Source of the DNA: Candidozyma auris | Taxonomy: Eukaryota; Ascomycota; Pichiomycetes; Serinales; Metschnikowiaceae | DNA: 64,000 bases | Direction of reading: 5' to 3' | Assembly: GCF_003013715.1 (NCBI RefSeq) | Contig: NC_072817.1 | Span: 744,001 to 808,000 of the forward strand | In this document: positions 10,160 to 20,261 of the stretch, piece by piece | How positions within the stretch are numbered: position 1 is the stretch's first letter | Layout of the letters: the number at the start of each line of letters is the position of its first letter | Translations under genes and position numbers: made by a program | The notes under the pieces: generated by a model | What the model saw: the letters and a program-made list of their open reading frames with translations, nothing else | What the model was told of the DNA's origin: nothing | Database searches by the model: none

Positions 10160-12676
10160 ATGTCAGAAAACACCCCTCTTTTGAGCAGCACGGATCCAAA
10201 CACATATGTGGACACCAGACAGGCGGAAAATTCGGAAAATACGCAAACCCTGCCCCTCCACCTTTCACAGCTGTCATCGCCCCAGACTCCTGTGATCGAG
10301 GAGGAATCGCTAAAGCCGCTCTCGTTCAAGGACAAGCGCCGGCAATTTCTTCGAAGGCGGTTCTGGTGGTTCTGTATTTTTGGCGTGTTGGCGCTCATCG
10401 TGCTCCAGCTTTCGTTTTTGCCCAGAACCTCTGTGAATAGGGACTTCAGGAGGTGGCACGACTTGCACTTGACCAAAACAGACCTCAAGCGAATTTTTCT
10501 AGCTCAGTTGAAGATTGGCCGGCCAGATGATACTGGAGTGACCAATGAGGAACACATCGCCGAGTGGCTTCGAAAATTCACCACGATAAATAGCAGGCAT
10601 GGCGCTATAGTGGCTGACGGATACCACCCCGAGTTGGCGCTCTTTGTGGACAACGAGTTTGCCAAAATGGGATTCTCCACAAGAAGCTACGAATTCGACT
10701 TGCCAGAGGGGTTGAAACTGCCTCAACTGGCGAGAATAGAGCTTTTGGACTCAAAGTCCCGTAGAGTGTTATATGCTGCCAATCTCGAGGAGAAAACGGA
10801 TTTTGATCGGTTCAAGCATCAAGTGACGCCTTCTTTCTTTCCTTTTACCTCTGCTGGCAGTGTGACGGGTGAGTTTGTGTTTGTCAATGGTGGTAGCCCC
10901 AAGGATTTTGCTTTACTTGAGGAGAATAACATTTCTTTTAAAAACAAAATTGCGTTGATCTCGAGCGAGGCTACGTCAGAGTACTCTGTTACCGATCGGG
11001 TGGACTATGCTCTTCTCCAGGGCTGCCTGGCGGTATTGGTATTTGGTTCCAAGGATACCCCCCTCGTTATCCTGAGAAACTACAAGCCAGCAGACGTTCC
11101 AGAGCCTCAGATCCGCCTTCCTGCAAGCTATCGCTCAGTTGAACCTATTTTGGAAGCGCTAGGTCCAGCAACTGGCAACTTCACCCACTGGAAAGTCAAT
11201 CCAGTGTCAAATCTGCTCTGTTTGACGGTCTCATCAGAACTGTATGGTCATGGCGCACGCTCCAAAGTGGTCATTGGGTCCTTGAAGGGCGTAATGAATG
11301 ATGCAGAGATAATTATCGGTGCTTCAAGGGACTCGCTTACGTCTGTGAACCCGAACAGCGGTCATGCTGTCATGCTAGAGGTGATGCGTGCATTCCAAAG
11401 ATTGCGCAAGCTCGGATGGAAGCCTTTGCGGACAATAAAGTTCATTTCGTGGGACAGTTCAAGAAGCAGTCAACTCGGAGCCAAAGCTGCCTTGCTGGAT
11501 CCCAAGGTATTTGCGGAGAACATGCCTCTACTCGCCTATATCAACCTAGACGGGGATGTAGTCACCGGAAGTCATTTTGATGTTGACCTGAACCCATTAA
11601 CTAACCACATTATCAAGCAGGTTGCGAGTATTGTGCCTTTCTCAAAGAATTCCACGGCCTACAGGAGAGTGACTAAGCCGAAGACTGAAGGTGCACAAGA
11701 ACGTGATGATGGTGATGACGATGACGATGATGATGACCAAACGTCCTTGTACCGCTATTGGCGCAAGGAAAGTGGTGCGAACATCAATAATGTTCTTGGA
11801 GATGCCTTTATCGCAAGTGACGCTGGCGTCTTCCAGTTCGGGGCAGACACTCCCGTGATCAACTTGAAGTTTTCTGAGAGTAAGCTGCACAACGAGTCGA
11901 CTTACAACCCTGAGCTGGACTATTACTCCTACAAGTGGCTCAGAGATGAGCAAATTGACCCCAACTTCGATCTTCACGGAACGCTTGTCAGGTTTCTTGG
12001 TCTCTTAATTCTTTCTCTTGAGGAACGCGAGGTTGTTGACTATCGCTTAGAGCCGTACTTTGAATTTGCCCAAGAACGCTTTGCTTTGTTTAGAGAAGTG
12101 ATGTGTGAAACTCTCAAGGAATGGGAGTCGGAGAAGGTTGATACTTTCATACTTGAGAAGACCTCTATTCTCAAGGATATTCTAGAGAAGAAAAAGTCAC
12201 CTGCCATTTTTAATCCTGGCTTTTGGGGCCACACTGACGATGAAGTAACTGTTGGAGATGTACTCAATCAGTTTGAAGAGCTACTCAAGGATGCCAGTGC
12301 TCAAGCATTAATCTTTGATGCCTACAACCACGATGTTGAGAATCTTTTGACTGAGGACTATCCATGGTACAAGATGCTCAAGAAAGTTCACATCTACGCT
12401 AAATTCAAAGTCACGAACTACAAGCTTTTGAGGATCGAGAGGGATCTTGCTGCCAACGAAGATGACTCTGATGCAGTTGGAAGTATTGTCACCAGGCACT
12501 TCATGTACGAGTCTCCTCTGAGGAAAGGTGCATGCCTCAGCAACAAGGATAGAGAACAACGAGGTTCGTTCGCTGCATTTTTCCATGCAGTCGAAAATGG
12601 TGACTTGGAAAAGCTTGTTGAGTTAATATCTGTTCGCTACGAGCATCTCCACACCATTCATAAGAAAATCCAGTGA
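10160..12676 (+). CDS. Transferrin-receptor/M28-like membrane protein (Tre1/Tre2/Vps70 family), catalytically degenerate
   Basis: Type II membrane protein of 838 residues: cytosolic tail (1-67), one transmembrane helix (about 68-87), then PA-like, peptidase-like and dimerisation domains as in transferrin receptor and glutamate carboxypeptidase II. In S. cerevisiae Tre1/Tre2 act with Bsd2 to route the metal transporter Smf1 to the vacuole. The GGHRDS zinc-ligand motif of active members reads GASRDS (about 387), the ligand Asp is replaced in VNPNSG, and the SWDAEE catalytic pair reads SWDSSR (about 430). It is therefore probably not a peptidase. An acidic run of about eight Asp lies near residue 520. 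An ATG at 10160 follows a GTG-initiated extension that I excluded. FTH1 follows 165 bp downstream on the same strand. I cannot separate Tre1/2 from Vps70 by eye. Confidence 0.75.
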   Translation: MSENTPLLSSTDPNTYVDTRQAENSENTQTLPLHLSQLSSPQTPVIEEESLKPLSFKDKRRQFLRRRFWWFCIFGVLALIVLQLSFLPRTSVNRDFRRWHDLHLTKTDLKRIFLAQLKIGRPDDTGVTNEEHIAEWLRKFTTINSRHGAIVADGYHPELALFVDNEFAKMGFSTRSYEFDLPEGLKLPQLARIELLDSKSRRVLYAANLEEKTDFDRFKHQVTPSFFPFTSAGSVTGEFVFVNGGSPKDFALLEENNISFKNKIALISSEATSEYSVTDRVDYALLQGCLAVLVFGSKDTPLVILRNYKPADVPEPQIRLPASYRSVEPILEALGPATGNFTHWKVNPVSNLLCLTVSSELYGHGARSKVVIGSLKGVMNDAEIIIGASRDSLTSVNPNSGHAVMLEVMRAFQRLRKLGWKPLRTIKFISWDSSRSSQLGAKAALLDPKVFAENMPLLAYINLDGDVVTGSHFDVDLNPLTNHIIKQVASIVPFSKNSTAYRRVTKPKTEGAQERDDGDDDDDDDDQTSLYRYWRKESGANINNVLGDAFIASDAGVFQFGADTPVINLKFSESKLHNESTYNPELDYYSYKWLRDEQIDPNFDLHGTLVRFLGLLILSLEEREVVDYRLEPYFEFAQERFALFREVMCETLKEWESEKVDTFILEKTSILKDILEKKKSPAIFNPGFWGHTDDEVTVGDVLNQFEELLKDASAQALIFDAYNHDVENLLTEDYPWYKMLKKVHIYAKFKVTNYKLLRIERDLAANEDDSDAVGSIVTRHFMYESPLRKGACLSNKDREQRGSFAAFFHAVENGDLEKLVELISVRYEHLHTIHKKIQ

Positions 12677-12705
12677 GTGGATGACTTCATTTTTTTGTGA
12701 CTACT

Positions 12706-12720
12706 TTTGGCTGCAAAAAA
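12706..12720 (-). promoter_or_regulatory. Recurrent motif, TTTGGCTGCAAAAAA
   Basis: The core GGCTGCAAAA matches but the leading AAT is TTT. It lies in the 165-bp gap just before FTH1. Confidence 0.5.
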
Positions 12721-12741
12721 TGCCAGAAAAAGAAACGAAGT

Positions 12742-12753
12742 GCACAATTGTGC
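12742..12753. promoter_or_regulatory. 12-bp palindrome in the FTH1 promoter
   Basis: GCACAATTGTGC is a perfect inverted repeat 89-100 bp before the FTH1 start. A regulatory role is inferred only from symmetry and position. Confidence 0.35.
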
Positions 12754-12841
12754 GACTGAAGAAAAAGGTGGTCCAATATACACTCGTCTGGCGAAGGATT
12801 ATATACATCTGCCTCTTTTGTATTTCACTCCCCACATACAA

Positions 12842-14089
12842 ATGACGGATCTTAATGAGATCTTTTCGATCCAGATCTTCTTTATCATTCTTCGAGAAAC
12901 GCTAGAAACGGCGATCATCATCTCGGTGCTACTTTCGTTCATCAATAAGAACAACCCTACGTCTGACGAAGTGGCCCCACAAGATGAAACAGAGGAAGCT
13001 CGTCTAGAAAGGGAAGCCAAAAACCTCCATGTCAAGCTGGTAAACCGCAGTCTCCGGCTTCAGGTGTGGTTAGGTGCCATTTGTGGTTTGCTTGTCTGTT
13101 TGATCATCGGCATAGTCTTCATCGTTCTTTTCTACTTCGTGGAGAAAGATCTTTGGTCATACACAGAAAGGCTTTGGGAGGGTGTCTTTTCGCTTCTTTC
13201 GAGTGTCATCATCACGGTCATGGGCATTGGTTTGCTTCGAATCAATAAGATCATGAAGGTGAAGTGGTGGGTGAAGCTTGGCGATGCGTACGCCACTCAG
13301 CTGCCTGGAAAGCTTGACGCTGACATGACAGAGATGGACGACTTCAACGGAATGTCGACTCTGCAAGATTCAGATGCGCTTTTGGGAAACAACACGACGG
13401 CAAAGAAACAGAAAAAGGAGGGTTTCTCCACGAAATACTTCTTGGCCATTCTTCCATTTGTTACCACTCTCAGAGAGGGTCTTGAGGCGGTTGTGTTTGT
13501 GGGAGGCATTGGCATGTCCCAGCCCTTGACGTCGCTTCCACTTGCTGTTCTTGCAGGTATGGCATGTGGTGCAGCAGTGGGCTACTCCTTGTACAAGGGT
13601 GGTAACAAGCTTTCTCTTCAGTATTTCTTGATCTGCTCTACATGCTTTTTGTACATTGTCAGTGCAGGTCTTATGAGCAGAGGCGTGTGGTTCTTGGAGT
13701 TGGAGAGGTACGTGAGGCTCTGTGGAGGGCTTGATGTCAGTGAAACTGGTAGTGGACCTGGCTCTTACGACATCAGCACGGCCATCTGGCATGTGAATTG
13801 CTGCAATGGTCTTACTGATGGCTGGTGGATGGTTGCCAATGCTTTGGTTGGGTGGACCAACACCGCTACCTACGGCAGCATCTCGTCGTACTTGTTGTAC
13901 TGGATTTGCGTTTCGGCGTGGCTCCGTGCAAAGTTGTACGAAGAGAAGCACGGCAGATTGCCTGTCATTCCATTGAAGTGGCAGATGAAAAAAATTAGAA
14001 AAAAGTTAAGGATCTACGAGGCTATGCATCGTCAGCAGTCAACTGAGGAAGGCGAACGTGAAGCGGAGGCGTTAGCCTATGTGGCATGA
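12842..14089 (+). CDS. FTH1: Vacuolar high-affinity iron permease Fth1
   Basis: Iron permease of the Ftr1 family. Fth1 works with a multicopper oxidase (Fet5 in S. cerevisiae) to export stored iron from the vacuole. The 415-residue product has about seven membrane spans. It carries both iron-binding RExxE-type motifs, RETLET at residues 18-23 and REGLEA at about 210. The Fth1-type stretches are LREGLEAVVFVGGIGMSQPLTSLPL, SETGSGPGSYDIS and WHVNCCN. These match Fth1 more closely than plasma-membrane Ftr1. The ATG at 12842 starts MTDLNEIFSIQIFF, the point where homology begins. Tail-to-tail with the ARN-like gene, 74 bp apart, so three metal-related genes are adjacent. Confidence 0.92.
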   Translation: MTDLNEIFSIQIFFIILRETLETAIIISVLLSFINKNNPTSDEVAPQDETEEARLEREAKNLHVKLVNRSLRLQVWLGAICGLLVCLIIGIVFIVLFYFVEKDLWSYTERLWEGVFSLLSSVIITVMGIGLLRINKIMKVKWWVKLGDAYATQLPGKLDADMTEMDDFNGMSTLQDSDALLGNNTTAKKQKKEGFSTKYFLAILPFVTTLREGLEAVVFVGGIGMSQPLTSLPLAVLAGMACGAAVGYSLYKGGNKLSLQYFLICSTCFLYIVSAGLMSRGVWFLELERYVRLCGGLDVSETGSGPGSYDISTAIWHVNCCNGLTDGWWMVANALVGWTNTATYGSISSYLLYWICVSAWLRAKLYEEKHGRLPVIPLKWQMKKIRKKLRIYEAMHRQQSTEEGEREAEALAYVA

Positions 14090-14163
14090 GTATAGATTTA
14101 ATGCAGTTAGGATACGGGTAAAGCTCGTGTAGGCAACAGTACTACAAAGTGCTAATTACAACA

Positions 14164-16185
14164 TTATTCAACGATACAGTTTGGTGACTTTCGTTCAATG
14201 ACTCTTCTAATGAAGCGGAAGATTGGATCATCATCGTTGCCGAATACCACTGTGCTCTTCTCCCTCTGTGCCTCACTATCGCCTTTCTCGACATCAACAG
14301 CATTTTCAAGCGACCGGTGGTCGTTCAATTTGTGGTCCCTTAAGCAAAGGGCCAAAGCAAGCAACGGAACCAAAAGGCAAAGCGACACTATACAAAGTGA
14401 ACTTTGAATTTCAGTGTAAGCCAACACCACTGCTTTTCTTGCAGGAGATCGCCAAGGAGCGGTAGTGATGAATTTATACGGACCTGTGAATGCATCCTTT
14501 GCCAACAGGGAATCTACCCCAAGCTCGTTCATGTGTTTCAAAATTGTAGGGTATATTCTCTGTGCCCAGATAGCACCCGAGATACACTTGGCACAAGCCG
14601 AGCCGATGCTGTAGAGGGAAGAAAACAAAGCACTCACCGTGGCCATGTGCTCGTGGTTGGTACATGTTTGAACAGAAACACCCACGAGCTTTATGAAGAA
14701 GCCATTGCCAAAACCTTCAACAGCGTAAGCCACAGCCATTCCGTCTCTGAAGTATTTACCTCGAACGCCGTCATTGTCACCTTTAAAATGAACAAACAAG
14801 CCCATAGATACGAACAAGACGCAATTGCCAAAGAGAATAAAGCCCTTGGTTCTCCTGACTTTAAACACCACATATCCAAGAAAGGGCAACACAAGCGCAG
14901 TAACAAACATGGCCAACTGAGGAGTTCTCGTGGCCACCATGCTCGAGGCGTTCATACCAACGACCAACACTGGGTAGGCGTAGGTATTTGGAATGTTGGT
15001 AGCCAATGTTGATAATATTGCTACGGCAAAGCCAGACCACACCCCACGGTCCTTGAGTAAAGGAAACGGGATCAATGGTTTTCTTGCCCAGCGGAATTCC
15101 CACGTTATAAATACTGGAATACAGCAGAACCCAGAAACTAAAGGGACTATGATTTTGGCAGTTCTCCAGTTAGTCAGAGTGCCCCCAGCTAAAGTGATTG
15201 GAACAAGAATAAAACCAAACACCACCACAAGCAACACACAACCAACTATATCCACCTCCCACAAAGATTTGACTGTCTTGTACTTAGCATATTGGGCAGC
15301 CAACGTGATGTTTGCAGTTACTTTCTTTCTGAATGTGATTCCTGATTTTGAAATGGCATTTCTGTAAACCGCCCTGTATTTCTCCATCTCCGCTTGGCTC
15401 AACCTTTCTTCCTCAACCAAGCTTCCCCACTCCCGAGTGTGAAACGCTTTCCACCTGACGACCAGATACGACACCAAATAGGGCACACACGAGAGAGGAA
15501 AAATAAACGCCCACATGGCGATGCCAAACCTCCAACCATGGCTGTCCAATACGGAACTCACAACCTCGCCGCTGGACCAGGTGGTTATCACCACCGGAAA
15601 CGTCACCAACGCATTGGCCCAGAGTCTTGTTCTCAAGGACGTTGCATCTTGGGCACATATCTGAAACAAAACTTTACATCCTGCAAAGCCTGCTCCGTAC
15701 AATACCTCGCCTCCAGCGTGTTTCTCAATGGTAGTTGCTTGAGACATCACCACAAGCCCAACTACCCGCAACACTAGGCCAAGACAAAAGAGCTCCAATC
15801 GGCCAAAAAGGTCTGAAAGCCTTGCGAACGCTGGCATTGCGCTGGCACTCACCACCATGTGAATAAGGGCTACGGTAGCCATGAGCGAGTGTTGCTTGTA
15901 GCTTTCAGTAGCGTACCCTTTTAACACTGCAACTACACTGAATTCCAACGCTGAGCAATACTGGCCCACAAAGATCCCGCCGAAGTGGAGCACTTTGAGG
16001 GGGACACTGTTGAGCTGGTCTAGGATGAGCTCTAATTTGCGAATGCCAAACGACTTGGGCGTAGCTTTGGAGTCTTGTGAGGCTGACGAAGATGCTGCTG
16101 ATGCTGCTGAGTTGTGTGTGCTGAGCATCCGAGAGTCTCTCTTGGGCTTTTCCAGCGCCAGGGTCAGCTCAAAGGATAAGGCCAT
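14164..16185 (-). CDS. MFS siderophore-iron / glutathione exchanger (Arn/Sit1/Gex family)
   Basis: Major-facilitator transporter of 673 residues and probably 14 spans. Family marks include YATESYKQHSLMATVALI, ARLSDLFGRLELF, WRFGIAMWAFIFPLSCVPYL, and the late loop FFIKLVGVSVQTCTNHEHMATVSAL. These are typical of Arn1-4/Sit1 ferrisiderophore importers and of the related Gex1/Gex2 proton:glutathione antiporters. Relatives have an acidic Y-x-x-D-type first span. Here it reads QYCSALEFSVVAVLKGYAT, so substrate is uncertain. I chose the ATG at 16185 because it has A at -3. An alternative is 16128. It is convergent with FTH1, and the recurrent motif lies 111 bp upstream. Confidence 0.82.
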   Translation of the reverse strand: MALSFELTLALEKPKRDSRMLSTHNSAASAASSSASQDSKATPKSFGIRKLELILDQLNSVPLKVLHFGGIFVGQYCSALEFSVVAVLKGYATESYKQHSLMATVALIHMVVSASAMPAFARLSDLFGRLELFCLGLVLRVVGLVVMSQATTIEKHAGGEVLYGAGFAGCKVLFQICAQDATSLRTRLWANALVTFPVVITTWSSGEVVSSVLDSHGWRFGIAMWAFIFPLSCVPYLVSYLVVRWKAFHTREWGSLVEEERLSQAEMEKYRAVYRNAISKSGITFRKKVTANITLAAQYAKYKTVKSLWEVDIVGCVLLVVVFGFILVPITLAGGTLTNWRTAKIIVPLVSGFCCIPVFITWEFRWARKPLIPFPLLKDRGVWSGFAVAILSTLATNIPNTYAYPVLVVGMNASSMVATRTPQLAMFVTALVLPFLGYVVFKVRRTKGFILFGNCVLFVSMGLFVHFKGDNDGVRGKYFRDGMAVAYAVEGFGNGFFIKLVGVSVQTCTNHEHMATVSALFSSLYSIGSACAKCISGAIWAQRIYPTILKHMNELGVDSLLAKDAFTGPYKFITTAPWRSPARKAVVLAYTEIQSSLCIVSLCLLVPLLALALCLRDHKLNDHRSLENAVDVEKGDSEAQREKSTVVFGNDDDPIFRFIRRVIERKSPNCIVE

Positions 16186-16295
16186 AATCCTAGTGAATAA
16201 ACAAGAAATTAATTGAGCAGTATCGGTAAATTGGGATCCTTGTCGTGATTTGAGGCAGCTTAATTTGCTCATCACTCTGTATGGGCAGCTAGAGA

Positions 16296-16307
16296 TTTGC
16301 AGCCATT
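16296..16307 (+). promoter_or_regulatory. Recurrent motif, TTTGCAGCCATT
   Basis: Full match, 111 bp upstream of the ARN-like gene. Confidence 0.6.
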
Positions 16308-16546
16308 GATGAAGTCCTGCAGGCAGTGTTCCCTTACGACTTGTGGAGGGGCCGAAAAATACCAGGTGAAGTTCATTTGAGGCGTCCACGTTGTTACTGA
16401 GGGCTATTGGGAAGTCCTCCTGGCTCTGTTCTTGATTTTACTAAATTTGGGGACTCTGTTCTCTTTGATTGGAGAGGGTTCCTGATTCGAAGCTGCATGA
16501 GAATGCAGGAGCTTACATTTTTTTCTGCACAATGCCTTACTTCAAA

Positions 16547-16558
16547 AAGGCTGCGAAA
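16547..16558 (-). promoter_or_regulatory. Recurrent motif variant, AAGGCTGCGAAA
   Basis: Matches the GGCTGCGAAA core but has AA in place of AAT. Second copy in this promoter. Confidence 0.45.
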
Positions 16559-17678
16559 TGGAACGTCCATTGTATGAGCTGTAGCCGAGGGGGTAATTGG
16601 GAGTGACAATAATGATGGAAATCAAGGGCTAAGTAGTAATGGGGCATTTGAGAGCCTTATTTCAAAACTGCTCGTATTTGCACTTGTTGTGTCGCTATAT
16701 CAAAAACGGCACAGTCGAAGTGACTGAAGGTGGTGCAAGTGACGCTGTAAATGGACCATATTTGTCAAATAGGAGACCATTTTTATGTAAAATAAAACGC
16801 TAGAGTCGGTTTTATCGATAGTATGTGGAACTAGCCTGGTCTTAGTAGAGAAGGTCTAATGCTTAATGAAGGTTCTCTTTGTAGATAGCATTAATTCGTG
16901 AAATCTTGCGAAAAAGTGATGTTTACCTTGACAACAAGCTAAGAGCAGACAGAGTACTAGTCAATAATAAATACATCCTTCGTAAACCATCTCGGTTCAA
17001 TGTTATTCGGGTATCCCAATTTTGCAACACAATCGACCATCACGTGGATCTGTTGCCAAAGTTTCACTTCATTTGAGGACATCCCCGTCTGATTTGAATA
17101 TAACTCAAGCCTGACAACTTTTGCAAATCGCCGAAAGGCTCCTCGGTTCTCCCCCATATTAGGCGCCTGAAAGCTGGCACGAACGACAGAAAACAAAATT
17201 TTAGTTCATTGTAGCCAATCAGCTCTTCCGTAACTGATTTATAATACAATTGAGGAGAATAATCTTGAATGAAAGCAAGAACATATGAACAGACTTTATA
17301 GGGTGGACGTATACCCTTCATGAACATATATATCATCCTACGTCTCTCCTTGTCCAGTAAGGGTCATAGTCTCCAGAAGCATCCCATGCAAAACTTTTTG
17401 AAGGGCGGTGTTATCAAAACATTTGGGCCTCTCTTTAAATCTCATATAGAAAACCATCTATTACTTTTGTTGCTCGGCCACTAGCGACAATTACGTCATG
17501 GCTCGCTTATTTAACGATACCGTCGTTCAACGATCATCGTCTGCATCGCCAAAGATGTGAAACATCCAGAACCACAATATTACCCGAATTGCCACCTCAA
17601 ACATTGTAAAGTCAAACTTCAGCCGTCCACCTCTGCGCTCTCCTACCCCTTCAACACGACTTCTACCGTCAAGCGCGG

Positions 17679-17694
17679 TTTTTCGCAGCCATTT
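17679..17694 (+). promoter_or_regulatory. Recurrent motif, TTTTTCGCAGCCATTT
   Basis: Full match, about 465 bp before the BUD14 start. Confidence 0.6.
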
Positions 17695-18155
17695 ATTTCG
17701 TCTGGTGAACCTGAGCAGCCGGAGGCATAACAATATTCCATAGAGCAATGAGTATAAATAGAGATCAATTGGCCTCCAATTCTTCACTATTATCAAGAAT
17801 TTCCCTCTTCATTTCCGCTCTCAATCCTCCCCCTCCGTCAGGTTTGTGCTACTCGCGATGGTCCCCTCACGCGAAGGGAGTGCATTCCAAAATGAAATCG
17901 AAACCCAAACATTAAAAAAAGATACCCGCAAAAGCTACCCTGCGAACGGGACCTTCGTCCGAGGAATTCCCGATATCAAATAGACTGTGGGTATACCGTT
18001 AGATTTGAAAGAACATTGTCATTTTTTTTTATTCTTTTTTGGAGGAGGGCACCCACCAATCAAACACCCAGTGAACCTTATCGTGAATCAAACCATCCCC
18101 CAAAACAGAATCGCATACCTGACCGAGTCGATCCAGTTTGCTTCAAACACATTTC

Positions 18156-19874
18156 ATGACCGACAGTCCCACATTGGAGTCGACAAATCGGCTTCTTCAC
18201 GACTTGGAACGCAAACTCTCCTTCGGCCTGGACTGTCTGGACCAGACGCCCTCGCATACCTCTCATGCCTCGTCTGTGGTTCATGATACCTCCAATTCTG
18301 GGCTAGCTAGGCAAAGTATCCAGCTGAGCGTGCTTCTGTATATCAAAAGCGGCAACAGTCCCGACTTTGACGCCGATCTGGTGTTTGCCGATCGTCAGCA
18401 GCGGCACGTAACGAAGTTTGCTAGAGAGTACTCGCCGTCAATCTCTGTGAATGGGATGAGGAACGAAGAGAGCCGAAATGGGGCAGAAGACAACTTGACC
18501 AATGAGCGTGGCGAAACGGCTTCAGAAGCCTCTCTTGACTCGTTCGACAGCTTAGATCGCAGTTTGGAGGATCACGATGACTATGATGTTTACGATGACT
18601 TTGGTGATGAGGAAGACGACGACATGCTCCTACCTCCGCTGCCTCCAAGGCTGCCTCCCCGAGAAATGGATCCTGACAAGCTCTACGGTCTCTACGACTT
18701 CCTGGGACCCGATCCTCTGCATTGCACGCTTGCTCGTGACGAGCCTGTGTACTTGGTGAACGACCTGGATAATTACTGGTGGCTCATCAGAAAATTGACA
18801 AAGAAAGAGCGGTTGGAGTTGGGCTTACGTCGCAACGAAGAAAATCAACTCTGTTCGGATGACGAGGATGGCAAGATAGGCTTTGTTCCCGCCGAATGTC
18901 TAGAAACATACGAGGAGCGGTTGGCAAGACTCAATTGTTTCAAAAACGAGGAACTTGAGAAAACCTCCAAGGATACCCTCCCATTGCATGACACAGAAGA
19001 GCCAAAGGAGTCTGCTGAAAGCGTAGCTCAGTCAGAATCCATCGATAGCATACAAAAATCAGCCACATCTCTCGCTAGCGAGCAGAATCTCGACACACCT
19101 ACAATAGGAAGAAAGGGGTCCATTCTCAAGAAAAGCGGCAGCTTGAGGCTGTCGAATAAATCAGTTACGTTCGAGAACCTTGGTGCTTTGGTTCTAGAAG
19201 GCGAGGTTTCCGACTCAGAGGCGGTGGACTTCGCCGATCTGTACTATAATTTCAGCCGTGAAGACCTAAGGTCTCAGGAACGTATAGAAGAAGAGGACAG
19301 CGAGAAGCACTCAGAGGTGTTAAGTGACTTGTACCCTGCGGAAATGCCGTTGCAGATTAATAAGAGTACGAGAACACCCCGCAAGACTGATATACAAGAA
19401 AATTTGAACGGGTTTCACCCACCTCAACCACATGACACTAGTTCCATTGGCTCGTTTTCTCCTGACACACCACCCGTCGGGCGGTTTGCCGAGGACTCAA
19501 GCAATCAAACACTTCGACGTTCTCTCATAATGGATCGACTATCACAGGTGACCATGGACATTCAAGAACACATGACGAGTGATGAAGAGGACGACAATAC
19601 GTTTGACTTCTATAGTGGGTACGGTGACCAAGAGGGCAACGAAGATGAAGAAGATGATGCATTTGACCTGGATTGCACGGGGAATGAAAACGTGACGCCA
19701 CTCACGAGTGTGAACTCGCTTAACAATGTTTCGCTGTCGCCGAAGAAAGGCTCCGTGCCTGCACCAGTGCTGGAGAAGAGGAGTTTTCGTTTGGCGTCTG
19801 AAACCGTGAGCCCCATCATGGGCAAGCTCGACGAGTTGACAGAAAAGCTCGCCGAACTTGAGCAAATGTTTTGA
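18156..19874 (+). CDS. BUD14: SH3-domain PP1 regulatory subunit Bud14
   Basis: Targets the protein phosphatase Glc7 and the formin Bnr1 in S. cerevisiae, acting in bud-site selection, actin cables and microtubule control. The 572-residue product has an acidic N-terminal half. An SH3 domain follows at about 178-245 (KLYGLYDFLGPDPLHCTLARD to KIGFVPAECLETYEERL). Two PP1-docking motifs stand next to each other, SILK at 322-325 and KSVTF (RVxF type) at 335-339. The C-terminus is a predicted coiled coil (KLDELTEKLAELEQM). The ATG at 18156 is the first in frame. The SILK-RVxF pair is the classic arrangement of PP1 regulators and supports the call independently of the SH3 domain. Confidence 0.88.
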   Translation: MTDSPTLESTNRLLHDLERKLSFGLDCLDQTPSHTSHASSVVHDTSNSGLARQSIQLSVLLYIKSGNSPDFDADLVFADRQQRHVTKFAREYSPSISVNGMRNEESRNGAEDNLTNERGETASEASLDSFDSLDRSLEDHDDYDVYDDFGDEEDDDMLLPPLPPRLPPREMDPDKLYGLYDFLGPDPLHCTLARDEPVYLVNDLDNYWWLIRKLTKKERLELGLRRNEENQLCSDDEDGKIGFVPAECLETYEERLARLNCFKNEELEKTSKDTLPLHDTEEPKESAESVAQSESIDSIQKSATSLASEQNLDTPTIGRKGSILKKSGSLRLSNKSVTFENLGALVLEGEVSDSEAVDFADLYYNFSREDLRSQERIEEEDSEKHSEVLSDLYPAEMPLQINKSTRTPRKTDIQENLNGFHPPQPHDTSSIGSFSPDTPPVGRFAEDSSNQTLRRSLIMDRLSQVTMDIQEHMTSDEEDDNTFDFYSGYGDQEGNEDEEDDAFDLDCTGNENVTPLTSVNSLNNVSLSPKKGSVPAPVLEKRSFRLASETVSPIMGKLDELTEKLAELEQMF

Positions 19875-20261
19875 GAGCACAAACAGTCTCTTCGAGAGTT
19901 TTGTCTTCAATCGCAATAGTTCATCTGAAGTTTTGAGGTCTCTTTGTGAGGCATCTTCAATCTGGTATTTCGCAGCCATTACCCGCGTGGTGATCAAATC
20001 AATTCACCTAGAAACATAGCACACTCCAAATGCATTATCGCCGCTACGCATTAAACCTTAACAGCAAATTGCCTTTCCTTAATTACAATTCAAGAATTCA
20101 AGTGCAAGAATTTGAAGGCTATCAAAAGAATCATCTTTCAGCGCAGCACAATACAACTACCCAGGTAGGTAGTAGCATCTTATGTAGTACTCTTCGCACA
20201 ACAAAAAAAAATCCATCTCACTTCCTAGTCAGTACTCAACACAATTACATCTTAGTATAAT
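19875..20261. other. Intergenic region BUD14 / KAP104
   Basis: 387 bp containing the recurrent motif at 19968 and an A/T-rich leader. No gene seen. Confidence 0.55.
19968..19980 (+). promoter_or_regulatory. Recurrent motif, TTTCGCAGCCATT
   Basis: Full match, about 282 bp before KAP104. It is followed by ACCCGCG, which overlaps a Reb1-like TTACCCG. Confidence 0.6.

Larger units (their letters stand above)
16186..18155. other. 1.97-kb divergent intergenic region ARN-like / BUD14
   Basis: No supported gene; the longest open frame (90 codons, minus, near 17064-17336) shows no recognisable family. Contents: recurrent motif at 16296, 16547 and 17679, and an E-box CACGTG at 17041-17046. Confidence 0.5.
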
